Assembly: GCA_910584205.1 (NCBI GenBank) | Contig: CAJUAA010000030.1 | Coordinates: forward strand, 1 to 52,580 | Source of the DNA: an uncultured Lachnospiraceae bacterium | GTDB taxonomy: Bacteria; Bacillota; Clostridia; Lachnospirales; Lachnospiraceae | DNA: 52,580 nucleotides | Direction: 5' to 3' | Part shown: positions 25,313-34,839 of the stretch, one piece after another | Layout: every line of letters begins with the position of its first letter | Numbering within the stretch: the stretch's first letter is position 1 | The notes under the pieces: generated by a model | Databases searched by the model: none | Told to the model about the DNA's origin: nothing | The model's input: only the letters and a program-made list of their open reading frames with translations | Translations under genes and position numbers: made by a program

Positions 25313-26146
25313 GACGCCCATCCGTTCCAGCTCCCGGATCACGCCGTCCTGCTCCACGCTTTCGCATACCCTGTCCGCGATCTGCTTCAGCCGGTCGTCT
25401 CCATTTCCCATGACCACCCCGCAGGCCGCCCGCTCAATCATCTGCCAGTCATTCATACTGTCTCCAAAAGCCACCGTATTCCGGGGATCCAGCTCCAGAT
25501 GCTCCGCGGTCCGGATGATGCCCGTTCCTTTGTCCGCCGTCCGGGATATGAGTTCTCCGTTGAAGAAATGCTCCGTCCTGCCGGGAAAAAAGGCCACATG
25601 GAATTCTTCCTCCCACAGACGATGCATGTCCTCCGCCTCCGCCCGGCTCCATGTCATAAAAGACACCTTTGGAATCGGCGCCTGATCCCGCCTCCATTCT
25701 TCCATACCGCTCACATTTTTACGCCGTCCAAAAAATGTCTTCCAACGGATCAGTTCCGGATTATCGTCCGGCACCGCCATGCCGCCGTCCAGAATCCGCT
25801 CGCCCTTCTCAGACACATATATTTTCTCAAATCCCTCCAGCATGAAGATCATGTCCATCCCCCCCAGAATCCTGCAGATCCGCTCCGTACACTCCCGTTC
25901 CAGCGAAGTCCGGTAAATATTGCGCCCATGGACCCAGATATCGCTTCCCGCACTGGCGACGATCCCGTCCAACTCCATATCCCGCAGCTCTTCCGGAAGT
26001 GTACACACAGACCGTCCGGTGCTGATAAAGACCAGATGCCCCCGTTTCCTGGCTCCTGCAAGCCCGTCCTTTACGGTCTGCCGGATTCCCTCTCCCGGCA
26101 TCAGTATGGTCCCGTCGATGTCCAGAAATATCATTTTTTTATCCAT
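25307..26146 (-). CDS. Cof-type HAD phosphatase
   Basis: A 279-residue HAD-superfamily hydrolase with motif I FLDIDGTI (D9, D11), motif II FISTGRS and motif IV NTVAFGDSMNDWQM. The large C2-type cap between motifs II and III fits sugar or nucleotide phosphate substrates, which are not predictable. ATG at 26146 with GGAGAGACA. It lies just 20 bp after the GT2 gene and may be the last gene of the polysaccharide operon. Confidence 0.92.
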   Translation of the reverse strand: MDKKMIFLDIDGTILMPGEGIRQTVKDGLAGARKRGHLVFISTGRSVCTLPEELRDMELDGIVASAGSDIWVHGRNIYRTSLERECTERICRILGGMDMIFMLEGFEKIYVSEKGERILDGGMAVPDDNPELIRWKTFFGRRKNVSGMEEWRRDQAPIPKVSFMTWSRAEAEDMHRLWEEEFHVAFFPGRTEHFFNGELISRTADKGTGIIRTAEHLELDPRNTVAFGDSMNDWQMIERAACGVVMGNGDDRLKQIADRVCESVEQDGVIRELERMGVL

Positions 26147-26166
26147 TGTCTCTCCACTCCTGTCTG

Positions 26167-27246
26167 TCACGATCCGTCTCCCGTCCCCAAAATCCTGTAG
26201 TAAAAGAAGAAAAAGACCTTCGTCACCGCATAGCACGGAAGGCTCCATCCATGTTTCATCATAAAAACGTACAGCTTCACCGACCATCCGATCCGGGTCA
26301 TTGTGTGATGGTCCAGCGCTTCCTGAACGGATTCATCCCTGCACATCCGGCTGACATTTTTCAGCACCTGCGGGAACGGGTCCCGGTGATTTCTCCATAT
26401 TTCGTTTTTCACCGCCATCACCGCAAGACTCAGAAAGTCGTTGCGGATCTGCGGACGGAAGTCATAGACGGCCTTTTCATCCGAGATCGCCTCCATCCGG
26501 CGGCGGTACCGCTTGATCTTTTCCAGATAATCCGGATCGTACTGCCCGGTCATGGAGGACATGTTGTACCAGTAATGATACGGACAGTAGTCCTTAATGG
26601 TACATATCTTCCCGGCATCCAGCACGGAGGCGAACACCATCTGGAGGTCTTCCCCAACGGTCACCCTTTCGTCCCACAGGTCCAGGTTCTGTTCCACCAG
26701 GCTCTTTTTAAACAGCTTGGTCACCCGGGAAGGCTGAATGGTCCGTCCGATAAAGCTTCCGTCGTTTAACAGTACCGGAAACAGCGCGGCAAGCTCCCGG
26801 CGTCCGTAGACAGGACGGTCCAGCCGGTCCGTCTCCCGGCGGGGCGGATATCCCGGATCCTCATAGTCAAAGACGAGCCCCGCCATGGCGATATCCGCTC
26901 CATGCTCTGTGAGCGCCTGCTCCAGCCGTTCATACATATCCGGATCGATCCAGTCGTCGCTGTCCACGAATCCGACCAGATCCGCCGAAGCCTGCCGGAC
27001 CCCCTCTTTCCAGGCGGAAGTCAGCCCTCCGTTCTCCTTGTGTATGACCCGGACATTCCGGCAGTTTGCGGCATATTCGTCACAGATTGCAGGGCACCGG
27101 TCGGGGGAGCCGTCATCCACCAGGACAATCTCCAGATTTTTATATGTCTGTCCCAGGATGCTGTCCACACAGCGCCGCAGCACCTTTTCCACGCCGTATA
27201 CCGGCACGATCACGCTGATCTTTTTCAAATTGGCTTTTTCTTTCAT
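26167..27246 (-). CDS. GT2 glycosyltransferase (surface polysaccharide)
   Basis: A 359-residue family 2 enzyme: ISVIVPVYGVEKVLRRCVDSIL, VDDGSPDRCPAICDEYA and the FVDSDDWI metal-binding motif, followed by a variable C-terminal region ending in a hydrophobic helix. ATG overlaps the stop of the upstream GT2 as ATGA, so translation is coupled. It would add a sugar to a lipid-linked repeat unit in the cytoplasm. Confidence 0.92.
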   Translation of the reverse strand: MKEKANLKKISVIVPVYGVEKVLRRCVDSILGQTYKNLEIVLVDDGSPDRCPAICDEYAANCRNVRVIHKENGGLTSAWKEGVRQASADLVGFVDSDDWIDPDMYERLEQALTEHGADIAMAGLVFDYEDPGYPPRRETDRLDRPVYGRRELAALFPVLLNDGSFIGRTIQPSRVTKLFKKSLVEQNLDLWDERVTVGEDLQMVFASVLDAGKICTIKDYCPYHYWYNMSSMTGQYDPDYLEKIKRYRRRMEAISDEKAVYDFRPQIRNDFLSLAVMAVKNEIWRNHRDPFPQVLKNVSRMCRDESVQEALDHHTMTRIGWSVKLYVFMMKHGWSLPCYAVTKVFFFFYYRILGTGDGS

Positions 27247-28220
27247 ACCGCCCCTGTCATCCCTTTCAGCAGTTTTGCGTAAAGCCCGGGCCACAGGCCG
27301 AATATCCTGTAACCCATCCGGGTCCGGAAGGGCAGCTGCCGGATCCACCCTGCCCCCTGGGACCGATATCCCTTCAGCCTGTCCATCAGTTCTTTTTTAA
27401 GCGCTCTCTGCTCCTCCACTTCCGGCGTGCAGCGCAGGTAAAATGTGATGCACGCGTCACACAGCTTCCTCCATGCAGACGGGAGAAGCCGCTCATACCC
27501 GTTTTCCTCCAGAAACCGGATGCGCTCCTCGTGCGCCGTCAGCCACTGAAGCCTTTTCCGTGAAAAGACATTGGTGATGCTCCCGGTATGTTCCGTATAA
27601 TATCCATACAGCGCCCGCTCCGTGAACGCCAGTTTCTTTCCCTCATGAAAAAGCCGGTAGGTAGTCGCCTCATCCTCATGGATCCGGCCCAGCGGATACC
27701 GGATCGTCTCAAAAAGCTCCCTCCGGTACAGTTTGTTCCACGCCACCACAAAGCAGGTGGCGTCCCGCTCCGGCCCGTAGAGCTGCTCCATCAGGCTCAT
27801 CCCCCGGTAAATGTGGTATGAGCGGTCTTTCGTACCCTTCAGCGGCCCGCCCTGCACATAGGCGAACCGGCACTGGCTGATCGCGCACCCGGTCTCCTTA
27901 AGCAGCTCATACAGCACGCGGATGAAATCCTTCGCCACATAGTCGTCCGAGTCCACAAACGCCAGATACGCCCCTTCCGCCGCGTCGATCCCCGTATTCC
28001 TGGCTCCGGACAGTCCGGCGTTTGCCTGATGGATCACCCGGACTCTCGGATCTTTCCGCATGCAGGCGTCGCAGATGGCGGGGCATCCGTCCGGCGAACC
28101 GTCGTCCACCAGGATAATTTCCAGATTTTCATAGGTCTGTTCCAGAAGGCTCTCCACACATCGCTCCAGATATGCCTCCACCCGGTATACCGGTACGATC
28201 ACACTGATCAAAGGCTCCAT
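27243..28220 (-). CDS. GT2 glycosyltransferase (surface polysaccharide)
   Basis: A 325-residue enzyme with ISVIVPVYRVEAYLERCVESLL, VDDGSPDGCPAICDAC, SGARNTGIDAAEG and FVDSDDYV. The GRIHEDEATTYRLF segment contains the ED pair of the acceptor side. It is paralogous to both neighbours and lies 1 bp after the preceding GT2, in an operon with ATGA coupling on its other side. GGGAGG ribosome site. Confidence 0.93.
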   Translation of the reverse strand: MEPLISVIVPVYRVEAYLERCVESLLEQTYENLEIILVDDGSPDGCPAICDACMRKDPRVRVIHQANAGLSGARNTGIDAAEGAYLAFVDSDDYVAKDFIRVLYELLKETGCAISQCRFAYVQGGPLKGTKDRSYHIYRGMSLMEQLYGPERDATCFVVAWNKLYRRELFETIRYPLGRIHEDEATTYRLFHEGKKLAFTERALYGYYTEHTGSITNVFSRKRLQWLTAHEERIRFLEENGYERLLPSAWRKLCDACITFYLRCTPEVEEQRALKKELMDRLKGYRSQGAGWIRQLPFRTRMGYRIFGLWPGLYAKLLKGMTGAV

Positions 28221-28221
28221 G

Positions 28222-29256
28222 TCAGGACCCTCCCTTTCTTCTCATATCATGCACGATCCGGACCACCAGGCGCCGCAGGACACAGAGCAGCCAGACTGAC
28301 CGGACCATCTTCCGGCGCAGAAAAAACCAGAGAATCCTGTAATCCAGACAGGTAAACAGAGCTTCCCCGCCTCTCTCCCGGACCCAGGCATCCTCCGCGT
28401 AGGAACGGATAACGCCAAACTTTTCACTTCTGCCAAGGCTTCCGTCCGCCGGAAGCTTCTCGCATTCATCCATGACTTCGTTCATGTATCTGGTAAAAAT
28501 CCTTCTGTGCCCTCTCCGCCGGCGTTCCCCGTCCGTCTCCCTGCACACCTGTTCATAGAAGCTCTCCGTCTCCCCGCAGACCCTCCGTGCCAGTTCCAGA
28601 CGGTTCTGTCTCTTTTGGGAGGAAAGCGTCTCCTTCTGCTCCTCCTGGATATAGCAGCAGAGCGGCTCTGCCAGTACGGCAGCCGTTCTGCATGTTCTCA
28701 GATAGTCCAGATTGAACAGCAGGTCCTCTCCCAGGCTCAGGGAAGTGTCAAACCGGCCGGCCAGTTCTTTTTTGTACAGTTTGTTCCAGGGCATGTTCAA
28801 AAATCCCTGTTCGTACAGGCGTAAGAACTCCTCCGGATGGTCCGAAAAGCGGTATACTCCCGCCGGTTTCGGAACCTTCTGTATATCCGCCCCGTCATAC
28901 AGATGATGATAGCCGCACAGAACCAGATCCGCGCCGGCCTCCTGCTGAAAGCGGCTCATTTTCTCCAGACAGTCCGCCTCCACATAGTCGTCGCTGTCGG
29001 TAAACAGGAGAAATTCGCCCTCTGCGGTTTCGATCCCCGCGTTTCTGGCCGCGGACACTCCCGCGTTCGCCTGATGAATCACACGTATTCTTTTGTCCCG
29101 CTGTGCGTATTCCTCACAGAGCCTGCCACTTTGGTCCGTGGAGCCGTCGTCCACCAGGATCACCTCCAGATCCGTTCTGGTCTGAGCGAGCCAGGAATCC
29201 ACGCAGCGGCCCAGAGTGCTTTGGGCATTATAGACCGGTATCACAACACTGTACAT
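28222..29256 (-). CDS. GT2 glycosyltransferase (surface polysaccharide)
   Basis: A 344-residue enzyme: YSVVIPVYNAQSTLGRCVDSWL, VDDGSTDQSGRLCEEYA, VSAARNAGIETAEGEFLLFTDSDDY, and SLGEDLLFNLDYL at the acceptor side. The C-terminus is basic and hydrophobic (ILWFFLRRKMVRSVWLL), likely membrane-touching. It follows the flippase gene by 1 bp; its AAAGGAG ribosome site lies in the flippase end. Confidence 0.92.
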   Translation of the reverse strand: MYSVVIPVYNAQSTLGRCVDSWLAQTRTDLEVILVDDGSTDQSGRLCEEYAQRDKRIRVIHQANAGVSAARNAGIETAEGEFLLFTDSDDYVEADCLEKMSRFQQEAGADLVLCGYHHLYDGADIQKVPKPAGVYRFSDHPEEFLRLYEQGFLNMPWNKLYKKELAGRFDTSLSLGEDLLFNLDYLRTCRTAAVLAEPLCCYIQEEQKETLSSQKRQNRLELARRVCGETESFYEQVCRETDGERRRRGHRRIFTRYMNEVMDECEKLPADGSLGRSEKFGVIRSYAEDAWVRERGGEALFTCLDYRILWFFLRRKMVRSVWLLCVLRRLVVRIVHDMRRKGGS

Positions 29257-29257
29257 C

Positions 29258-30796
29258 CTACACTGCTCCTTTCAGCCTGGAACGGACCATATGGATCACG
29301 GTCCTTCGTTCCTCCCTGCGGAGGATGACGAAAAAATTCACCAGAAGCGACAGCGGCCCCATCACGGCCCCCGTCAGCAGCAGGCCTCCCCAGGAGCGGA
29401 TCGGGCAGACCGTTCTGGACAGAAAGCCCAGCAGCGTGATGGTCCCGATGGACAGAAAGCCCAGCAGAATGTCGCTGTAAAACCGGTTCCAGCGGATCGC
29501 AAGACATCGCGCCGCATAGATGGGCGTAAAGATAAAATTCCGCAGAAGCCCTGTGATCATACTGGAGAGCGGAAAGCAGGCCGCCCCCAGATCCGTCGTC
29601 TTTAAGAGAATCAGGGACATGACCGAAGACACCACGCCCGAGCCCAGAAGGACCAGCGAATTCCATTTCACCTTCTTCGTGATGATAAACACATGGTACA
29701 GCACCTGAATGCTCATGCTCACATAGAGGACGCCCACCGCCAGGATGGACAGCTTCTGCAGCGCCCACGGATCTTTGGAGGGCTGCCAGAGCCGGTAGAA
29801 ATCCAGGCCGTACGCCGTCAAAAACGCAATCGGAATGCTCATGAGGAAGATCAGGATCCGGTTGCTGCTTTTGATGATGCCCACCAGCTTCTCCTTATCC
29901 CCCTCCGCATAGGCGATGGTGATCTGGGGATTGAACACGCCCACCACGGTTCCCATAAGGCTGGTAATGGCCGTAGGCACCTGGGTCGCCAGCGCCAGAA
30001 GCGTCATGGACGCGTTGCCGTCCATAATCAGCGCACCGGACAGCAGGACCCCCAGCCCGTCCAGCAGCTGCTGCCCCAGCCTGGTCAATGAATTCCACGC
30101 TCCCAGAGAAATCAGTTCCCACACCTTTTTCCATCGGAAATTCGACACGTTCATCCGGATATCCGGCAGAAGCTGCCTTGTAAACCTCCGGTTCCAGAAC
30201 GCAATGTAGGCTGTGCTGATCATGGAAGCCGCCCCGATATACCAGAGCGTGGGTTTCCACACAAAAAACGTCACGAACAGAAAACCGATCCGGATGATAT
30301 CCGCAATCATGGTTCGTATGGAGGTCAGGTCCAGGCGGTTCATGGCATAAGTCGACACCCCGTACACCGACGTGATAATACTGAGGAAGAAATTGCCGAA
30401 CACAAACGCCCACAAAAGCTGCACGTCCCGGAGGATCGTTTCCGGCACATTCAGAAACGGCATATACCCCATGAAGAGCACGATCACCAGCGCCGGCGCC
30501 AGGAAGATCCCCGCCATAATCACATTTCCAAAGAAAACCGAGGAAAAGTACTCGCTTGCCGTCTGTGTTTCCCTCCGGTGAATGTGGATCGTCACAAACC
30601 GGCTTGCCATGGTATTCAGCGCGGATACGGCGATCTGCGCGTACAGCACAAACTGATTGGCCAGCGCCACAAATCCATACGTATTTTCTCCGATCTGCTC
30701 CTCGATAATACGGGCAAGGAAAAAGCTGATCCCCATATTGACCGCAAATGCCAGAAGCTGCGCCGCCATGTTGACTGCCAGTCTTTTTTTATCCAT
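29258..30796 (-). CDS. Wzx-type polysaccharide flippase (MOP superfamily)
   Basis: A 512-residue protein with 12-14 hydrophobic segments, beginning with the Asn/Gly-rich first helices typical of polysaccharide exporters (NMAAQLLAFAVNMGISFFLARII). It would move lipid-linked repeat units across the membrane. It lies upstream of three GT2 genes and downstream of the DUF2142 gene in one directon. No Wzy polymerase is evident unless the DUF2142 protein fills that or another GT-C role. Confidence 0.88.
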   Translation of the reverse strand: MDKKRLAVNMAAQLLAFAVNMGISFFLARIIEEQIGENTYGFVALANQFVLYAQIAVSALNTMASRFVTIHIHRRETQTASEYFSSVFFGNVIMAGIFLAPALVIVLFMGYMPFLNVPETILRDVQLLWAFVFGNFFLSIITSVYGVSTYAMNRLDLTSIRTMIADIIRIGFLFVTFFVWKPTLWYIGAASMISTAYIAFWNRRFTRQLLPDIRMNVSNFRWKKVWELISLGAWNSLTRLGQQLLDGLGVLLSGALIMDGNASMTLLALATQVPTAITSLMGTVVGVFNPQITIAYAEGDKEKLVGIIKSSNRILIFLMSIPIAFLTAYGLDFYRLWQPSKDPWALQKLSILAVGVLYVSMSIQVLYHVFIITKKVKWNSLVLLGSGVVSSVMSLILLKTTDLGAACFPLSSMITGLLRNFIFTPIYAARCLAIRWNRFYSDILLGFLSIGTITLLGFLSRTVCPIRSWGGLLLTGAVMGPLSLLVNFFVILRREERRTVIHMVRSRLKGAV

Positions 30797-30820
30797 ACAA
30801 TGCTCCTCTCTGTCAACCTC

Positions 30821-33451
30821 CTACACCATCGTCACCTGCCGGATGACATAGACCAGCGTCAGCAGCTGGCCAAACGCCGCCGCCGTGGCAATACCCCGGT
30901 CGATCCTGCGGTTCAAAAAGACGCCTCCGTTTCGGAAAGCCGTCAGCAGGATCAAAAGAAACGGCAGAAAATACCTGCCCTGAACGCCCTCAACGGAGAC
31001 ATGTCCAACCGGAGTCCACTGGAACAGCATTCCCAGCAGAATGAGCCCTGTGGAGCCCATGCACAGAAATACCATCCAGAACCGCTGAAACCGCCCGATC
31101 TTTACCGTCTCCCCGCGGACCTCGCAGATGGACAGAAAGAGCAGAAACCAGAACAGGAACACCACGACCATGGATGTCTCGATCTCCACCCATCCCAGCT
31201 TGTATCCGACCAGCGATTCCAGATAGAAGCCCGTCTTATCCAGAACCGTATTGGCGATCATATAGACAAATTCCAGAGGCTCCTTCAGAAAATATCCCAC
31301 CGTATATCCGGTCAGATAATCGGCGCCTCCTCCGGTGCTGACCACACTGGTGACCTCGGTGGTGCTGACGATTCCCACCACCATCTGGATATGTTTCACC
31401 ACAAACGCAAGAACCGGAATTCCAAGAAGCGCGCCGGTGGCCGTATATTTCTCCCGTTTTCCTCCATACCGCGCGCACGGAATCAGCACCGGGAGAAAAC
31501 ACAGCGGCAGATAGCTCCCGCTCTTGCAGTACATCAGGAACAGCGCCGTCAGCTCCAGCAGCACCATGCGCTGCCCGTTCACCGGCTCGTCCCCGAAGAT
31601 CGCCTGCAGGCACAGGCAGCAGTACAGGAACAAAATCCCGTGCACCATGGCGTCGTGGGAAAAGGACGTACACTGCTGGATGTTGATCGGCAGAAGCGCC
31701 ATGACGAACAGCGTCATCTTTCCAAACGGCAGGCGCTTCATCCCCGCCCGCGCCAGCATCGCGAACACCAGCAGGTTCATATACCGCGCGAACAGCAGCA
31801 TGGGCACCGTCCCCCATCCGAGGATCCTCGCAAGACACATGCCCAATACCGCAGGCGCATACAAAAGAAAGCTTCCTTCAATATTGCTGTTGACCTCCGC
31901 TTCCACCATCGTCCCGTCCTGTACCCCGGAAAACAGTCCGTAATACACATTCCTGTAATTTCCGAAGGAAGGCGACGAGGTAAACACAGTCTGTGCGTCA
32001 TCCGCGCGCATAAGGCAGCTGGTATCTCCCAGCCCTTCGTACCCCATCAGTTCATTGCTGTACCGATACGCCATATCCATATGCTTTGCCTCATCCGGAA
32101 CCATCCGCGGCGTCAGCATCACATTATAGAGCAGCCCGCACACAAGCAGCAGACCGAAAAGAACGTTCTCCAGCCGCGCCCGTTTTACGAACAGCAGGTA
32201 CCAGAACAGACAGACGGCGCATTCCACAAACAAAAAGATACCGAAGAAAAACCGTTTCAAAAAAATGTTGAAATATAAATACGCGTTTACACAGATGCCG
32301 TCCTCACTGGTCATGACCGCCAGCCCGCTGTCCCGGAGCTCCGGGGAAAAGGACAAACGAATCTCATATTCATGGCTGGATACGCCCTCCTGCGAATCCT
32401 GAAATAAAAATCCCGCGTATTCTCCGGAGATGAACCGGGAGGCATCGACCTCCGTCTCACAGAGCACCTGCCCAAGCGTCAGGTCCGTCACGGACGCCTG
32501 CATGCTCCCCTCTGAAAGCGCCGCCCCCTCTTCCACATAGAACCGGACGCCCAGGCCGGTCAGCCGGTCCTCCCCGGGCTTCACCCTCTGGACCACCGTA
32601 CTGTGGGCCTCATCCACCGGCAGGAGTTCTCCGTTCGCCGGCAGGACCGTCACTTTCTCCGTCGTATTCTGGGCGATCCGGATCTGCGTATCATACAGAT
32701 AGAAAAATACGGCGGCTGCCGCCAGAACCGCCGCGAACAGTCCCAGTACCTGCCTTCTGGACGGGCAGACATACAGGCGCCCTGTCCGTTTCTCCCGTTT
32801 TTTCCGCTGCAGGGAAAATCCGCCGGCCCCGTAGACGCCCACTCCGAAGAGCAGAAGCATCAGGCCCGCAGCCGCCGGCTTCCCATACTGATGCACCTGC
32901 ACCGCATAGACCAGATTGTACACCAGGCTCTTTGTCAGCAAAACTCCGTCCATGGATGCGCTTCCCGGCGTCTTTGTCGTCTCATTCAGCCAGGCCGAAG
33001 GCCCTTCCGCAGCCGCGTCGCTGGAAATGGATACGGTAAGCTTCTCCGGAACCCGATCCAGCTCCTGAAAGGAAATCGGAACCGACAGAAACTGGTTTTC
33101 CGTCAGATCCTCCAGCGCGTATTCCCGTCCGCCGATCAAAGTCTGCTCCTCATCCAGGACCAAGAGCTTCAGGCTCCCCTCCTGAAAAGCATGTCCGTTG
33201 TCCGTGAAGAAGAACCCGATCTGCTCCACCGTATCCGCAGGCGGCTCCAGCACAAATTCCAGAACCCTCCCCTCTGTCAGCTCCTCGGTGGAAGATTTCA
33301 GATTCGCCTGGTTCGCTCCCTCCAGGCCCTGGGAGCGTATGCTCTTTACCGGCATCAACATCCCCGCCAGCGTAACCGCAAGGCAGACACACGCCCACAG
33401 GAGCAGATACCTTTCCTTTTTTTCCAGCTTCCTTTTCCGCCTTCTCTCCAT
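30821..33451 (-). CDS. DUF2142-family membrane protein (GT-C-like)
   Basis: An 876-residue protein. A first membrane segment, an extracytoplasmic region (about 45-180), a second helix, a second extracytoplasmic region (about 270-400), then about ten helices. DUF2142 hallmarks: PDEAKHMDMAYRYSNE, the QQCTSFSHDAMV region and VQGRYFLP. Members are large membrane proteins of cell-surface glycan clusters, probably glycosyl transferases using lipid-linked sugars. It is the first gene of the polysaccharide operon. Start has GAGGACGGAG. Confidence 0.85.
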   Translation of the reverse strand: MERRRKRKLEKKERYLLLWACVCLAVTLAGMLMPVKSIRSQGLEGANQANLKSSTEELTEGRVLEFVLEPPADTVEQIGFFFTDNGHAFQEGSLKLLVLDEEQTLIGGREYALEDLTENQFLSVPISFQELDRVPEKLTVSISSDAAAEGPSAWLNETTKTPGSASMDGVLLTKSLVYNLVYAVQVHQYGKPAAAGLMLLLFGVGVYGAGGFSLQRKKREKRTGRLYVCPSRRQVLGLFAAVLAAAAVFFYLYDTQIRIAQNTTEKVTVLPANGELLPVDEAHSTVVQRVKPGEDRLTGLGVRFYVEEGAALSEGSMQASVTDLTLGQVLCETEVDASRFISGEYAGFLFQDSQEGVSSHEYEIRLSFSPELRDSGLAVMTSEDGICVNAYLYFNIFLKRFFFGIFLFVECAVCLFWYLLFVKRARLENVLFGLLLVCGLLYNVMLTPRMVPDEAKHMDMAYRYSNELMGYEGLGDTSCLMRADDAQTVFTSSPSFGNYRNVYYGLFSGVQDGTMVEAEVNSNIEGSFLLYAPAVLGMCLARILGWGTVPMLLFARYMNLLVFAMLARAGMKRLPFGKMTLFVMALLPINIQQCTSFSHDAMVHGILFLYCCLCLQAIFGDEPVNGQRMVLLELTALFLMYCKSGSYLPLCFLPVLIPCARYGGKREKYTATGALLGIPVLAFVVKHIQMVVGIVSTTEVTSVVSTGGGADYLTGYTVGYFLKEPLEFVYMIANTVLDKTGFYLESLVGYKLGWVEIETSMVVVFLFWFLLFLSICEVRGETVKIGRFQRFWMVFLCMGSTGLILLGMLFQWTPVGHVSVEGVQGRYFLPFLLILLTAFRNGGVFLNRRIDRGIATAAAFGQLLTLVYVIRQVTMV

Positions 33452-33585
33452 ACTCCGTCCTCAACAGTTCCTGTGATACACGACTGCCGCAAAATACGGC
33501 ATCTCCCCGGCAAAATCCGTCCTGCGACTCTTCCACCGCCCAAATACCATATCCTGCGACAGCCCCCTGTATCTTTTTCAGTTTC

Positions 33586-34839
33586 TCAATGATTCGACGC
33601 CCTGACGAGCGTTACCGTCACTTCCAGTCCCTCCGGAACCTTCAGATGCTCCGGAACCTTTACCGACACCGGAACCACATAGGTGCCGGGCCTTCTGTAC
33701 TCCGACAGATCCGCGCTGACCTGAATCTGTTCCATGGTCAGCCCGGACAGGTCGGCTTCCATACCGCTGACCGCCACCTCCAGAAATGCGCTCTCCGGCA
33801 GATCCACCTCCAGCCCTTCCCGGATATTCTGAAATTCGATCTGTCCGGGCGAAACTACATAACTGACCGATGAAAGCGGCACAATGTCCATGGTTACCAC
33901 AATCTCGTGTTCATCCGCATCCGGGATCACAATCCCCTCGTCCAGATACTGGCTGATATCCACCTTCTGTTCGATCTTTCCGGTATTCCCGTCCGGATTC
34001 AGCGCTTCCGGCGGAATATCCAGATTATAGATCGGACGGATCAGCGACTGGGTTCCCGCGATCGTCACAGTCCCCGGCGTGTAGCTGATGGCAGCCAGGC
34101 CATAGCCCTCCGGCACCGCCTGACTGATGTCAAAGCTGATGCCCACGGTTTTCTTATTCAATGTGGTCACTGTCACATTGAAATCTGTATCTTTTCCATA
34201 ATAGTCCAGGTACGTACCATCAATAGGATTTCCGTCGCTGTCCATGAGCGTCAGCCTGCCCGGACGTACCACCGTTCCCGTGATCCCGGCAATATTGACC
34301 TCCACCTCTGCCTGCTTGATCCGATCCACCACCGATACCGGGCCCGTAACCTCCAGAAGCGTCTGCTCCGGAACCGCTGCTCCCTTTACCAGATTGTTGC
34401 CCGGATCGCCCTTGGTTCTCACGACGACCTTGATCTGCTCCGTTACGGATTCTTCAATGCTGACCAGGACATTTTCCCGGCTCTGTTCAACCCTCTCAAT
34501 GGAAGCGTCTCCCACATAACTCACTTCGATCTTCACCATGCTGCCGTACTGCAGATCCTTCTGCATATCGGCCGTCACCACAAAATCGGACGCTTTCAGA
34601 TTGGTCAGCACACTGCGCCTGGCATACACGGTCAGATCCACCAGATCTGTGCCCTCTTCGATTCTGCACATCTGCCCCTGGGATGTGAGGGCTTCCATAT
34701 TGACCATGCTGACCTTCACGTTCCGGATGGGCCTGCTGCCCACGGCATCGTCAATATTAACCACGATCAGCCACAATACCACCGCCGCGATTACGGAAAG
34801 GATCTTCAGAAGCAGATTGTCAAACACCTTTGTTTTCAT
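33586..34839 (-). CDS. cdaR: YbbR-domain regulator of CdaA
   Basis: A 417-residue protein with one N-terminal membrane helix (ILSVIAAVVLWLIVVNID) and three to four extracytoplasmic YbbR repeats (about 30-415). CdaR binds CdaA and modulates cyclic-di-AMP synthesis. Its start overlaps the end of cdaA by 20 bp. The glmM gene that normally follows in Firmicutes is not here; the polysaccharide operon follows instead. The C-terminus ends in basic RASNH. Confidence 0.93.
   Translation of the reverse strand: MKTKVFDNLLLKILSVIAAVVLWLIVVNIDDAVGSRPIRNVKVSMVNMEALTSQGQMCRIEEGTDLVDLTVYARRSVLTNLKASDFVVTADMQKDLQYGSMVKIEVSYVGDASIERVEQSRENVLVSIEESVTEQIKVVVRTKGDPGNNLVKGAAVPEQTLLEVTGPVSVVDRIKQAEVEVNIAGITGTVVRPGRLTLMDSDGNPIDGTYLDYYGKDTDFNVTVTTLNKKTVGISFDISQAVPEGYGLAAISYTPGTVTIAGTQSLIRPIYNLDIPPEALNPDGNTGKIEQKVDISQYLDEGIVIPDADEHEIVVTMDIVPLSSVSYVVSPGQIEFQNIREGLEVDLPESAFLEVAVSGMEADLSGLTMEQIQVSADLSEYRRPGTYVVPVSVKVPEHLKVPEGLEVTVTLVRASNH

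Noticed and set aside
26900..29240. Similar DNA blocks across the three GT2 genes, considered as recombination repeats
   Set aside because: The similarity follows the conserved GT2 motifs (VPVY, VDDGS, DSDD) of paralogous genes and is not a separate repeat element.
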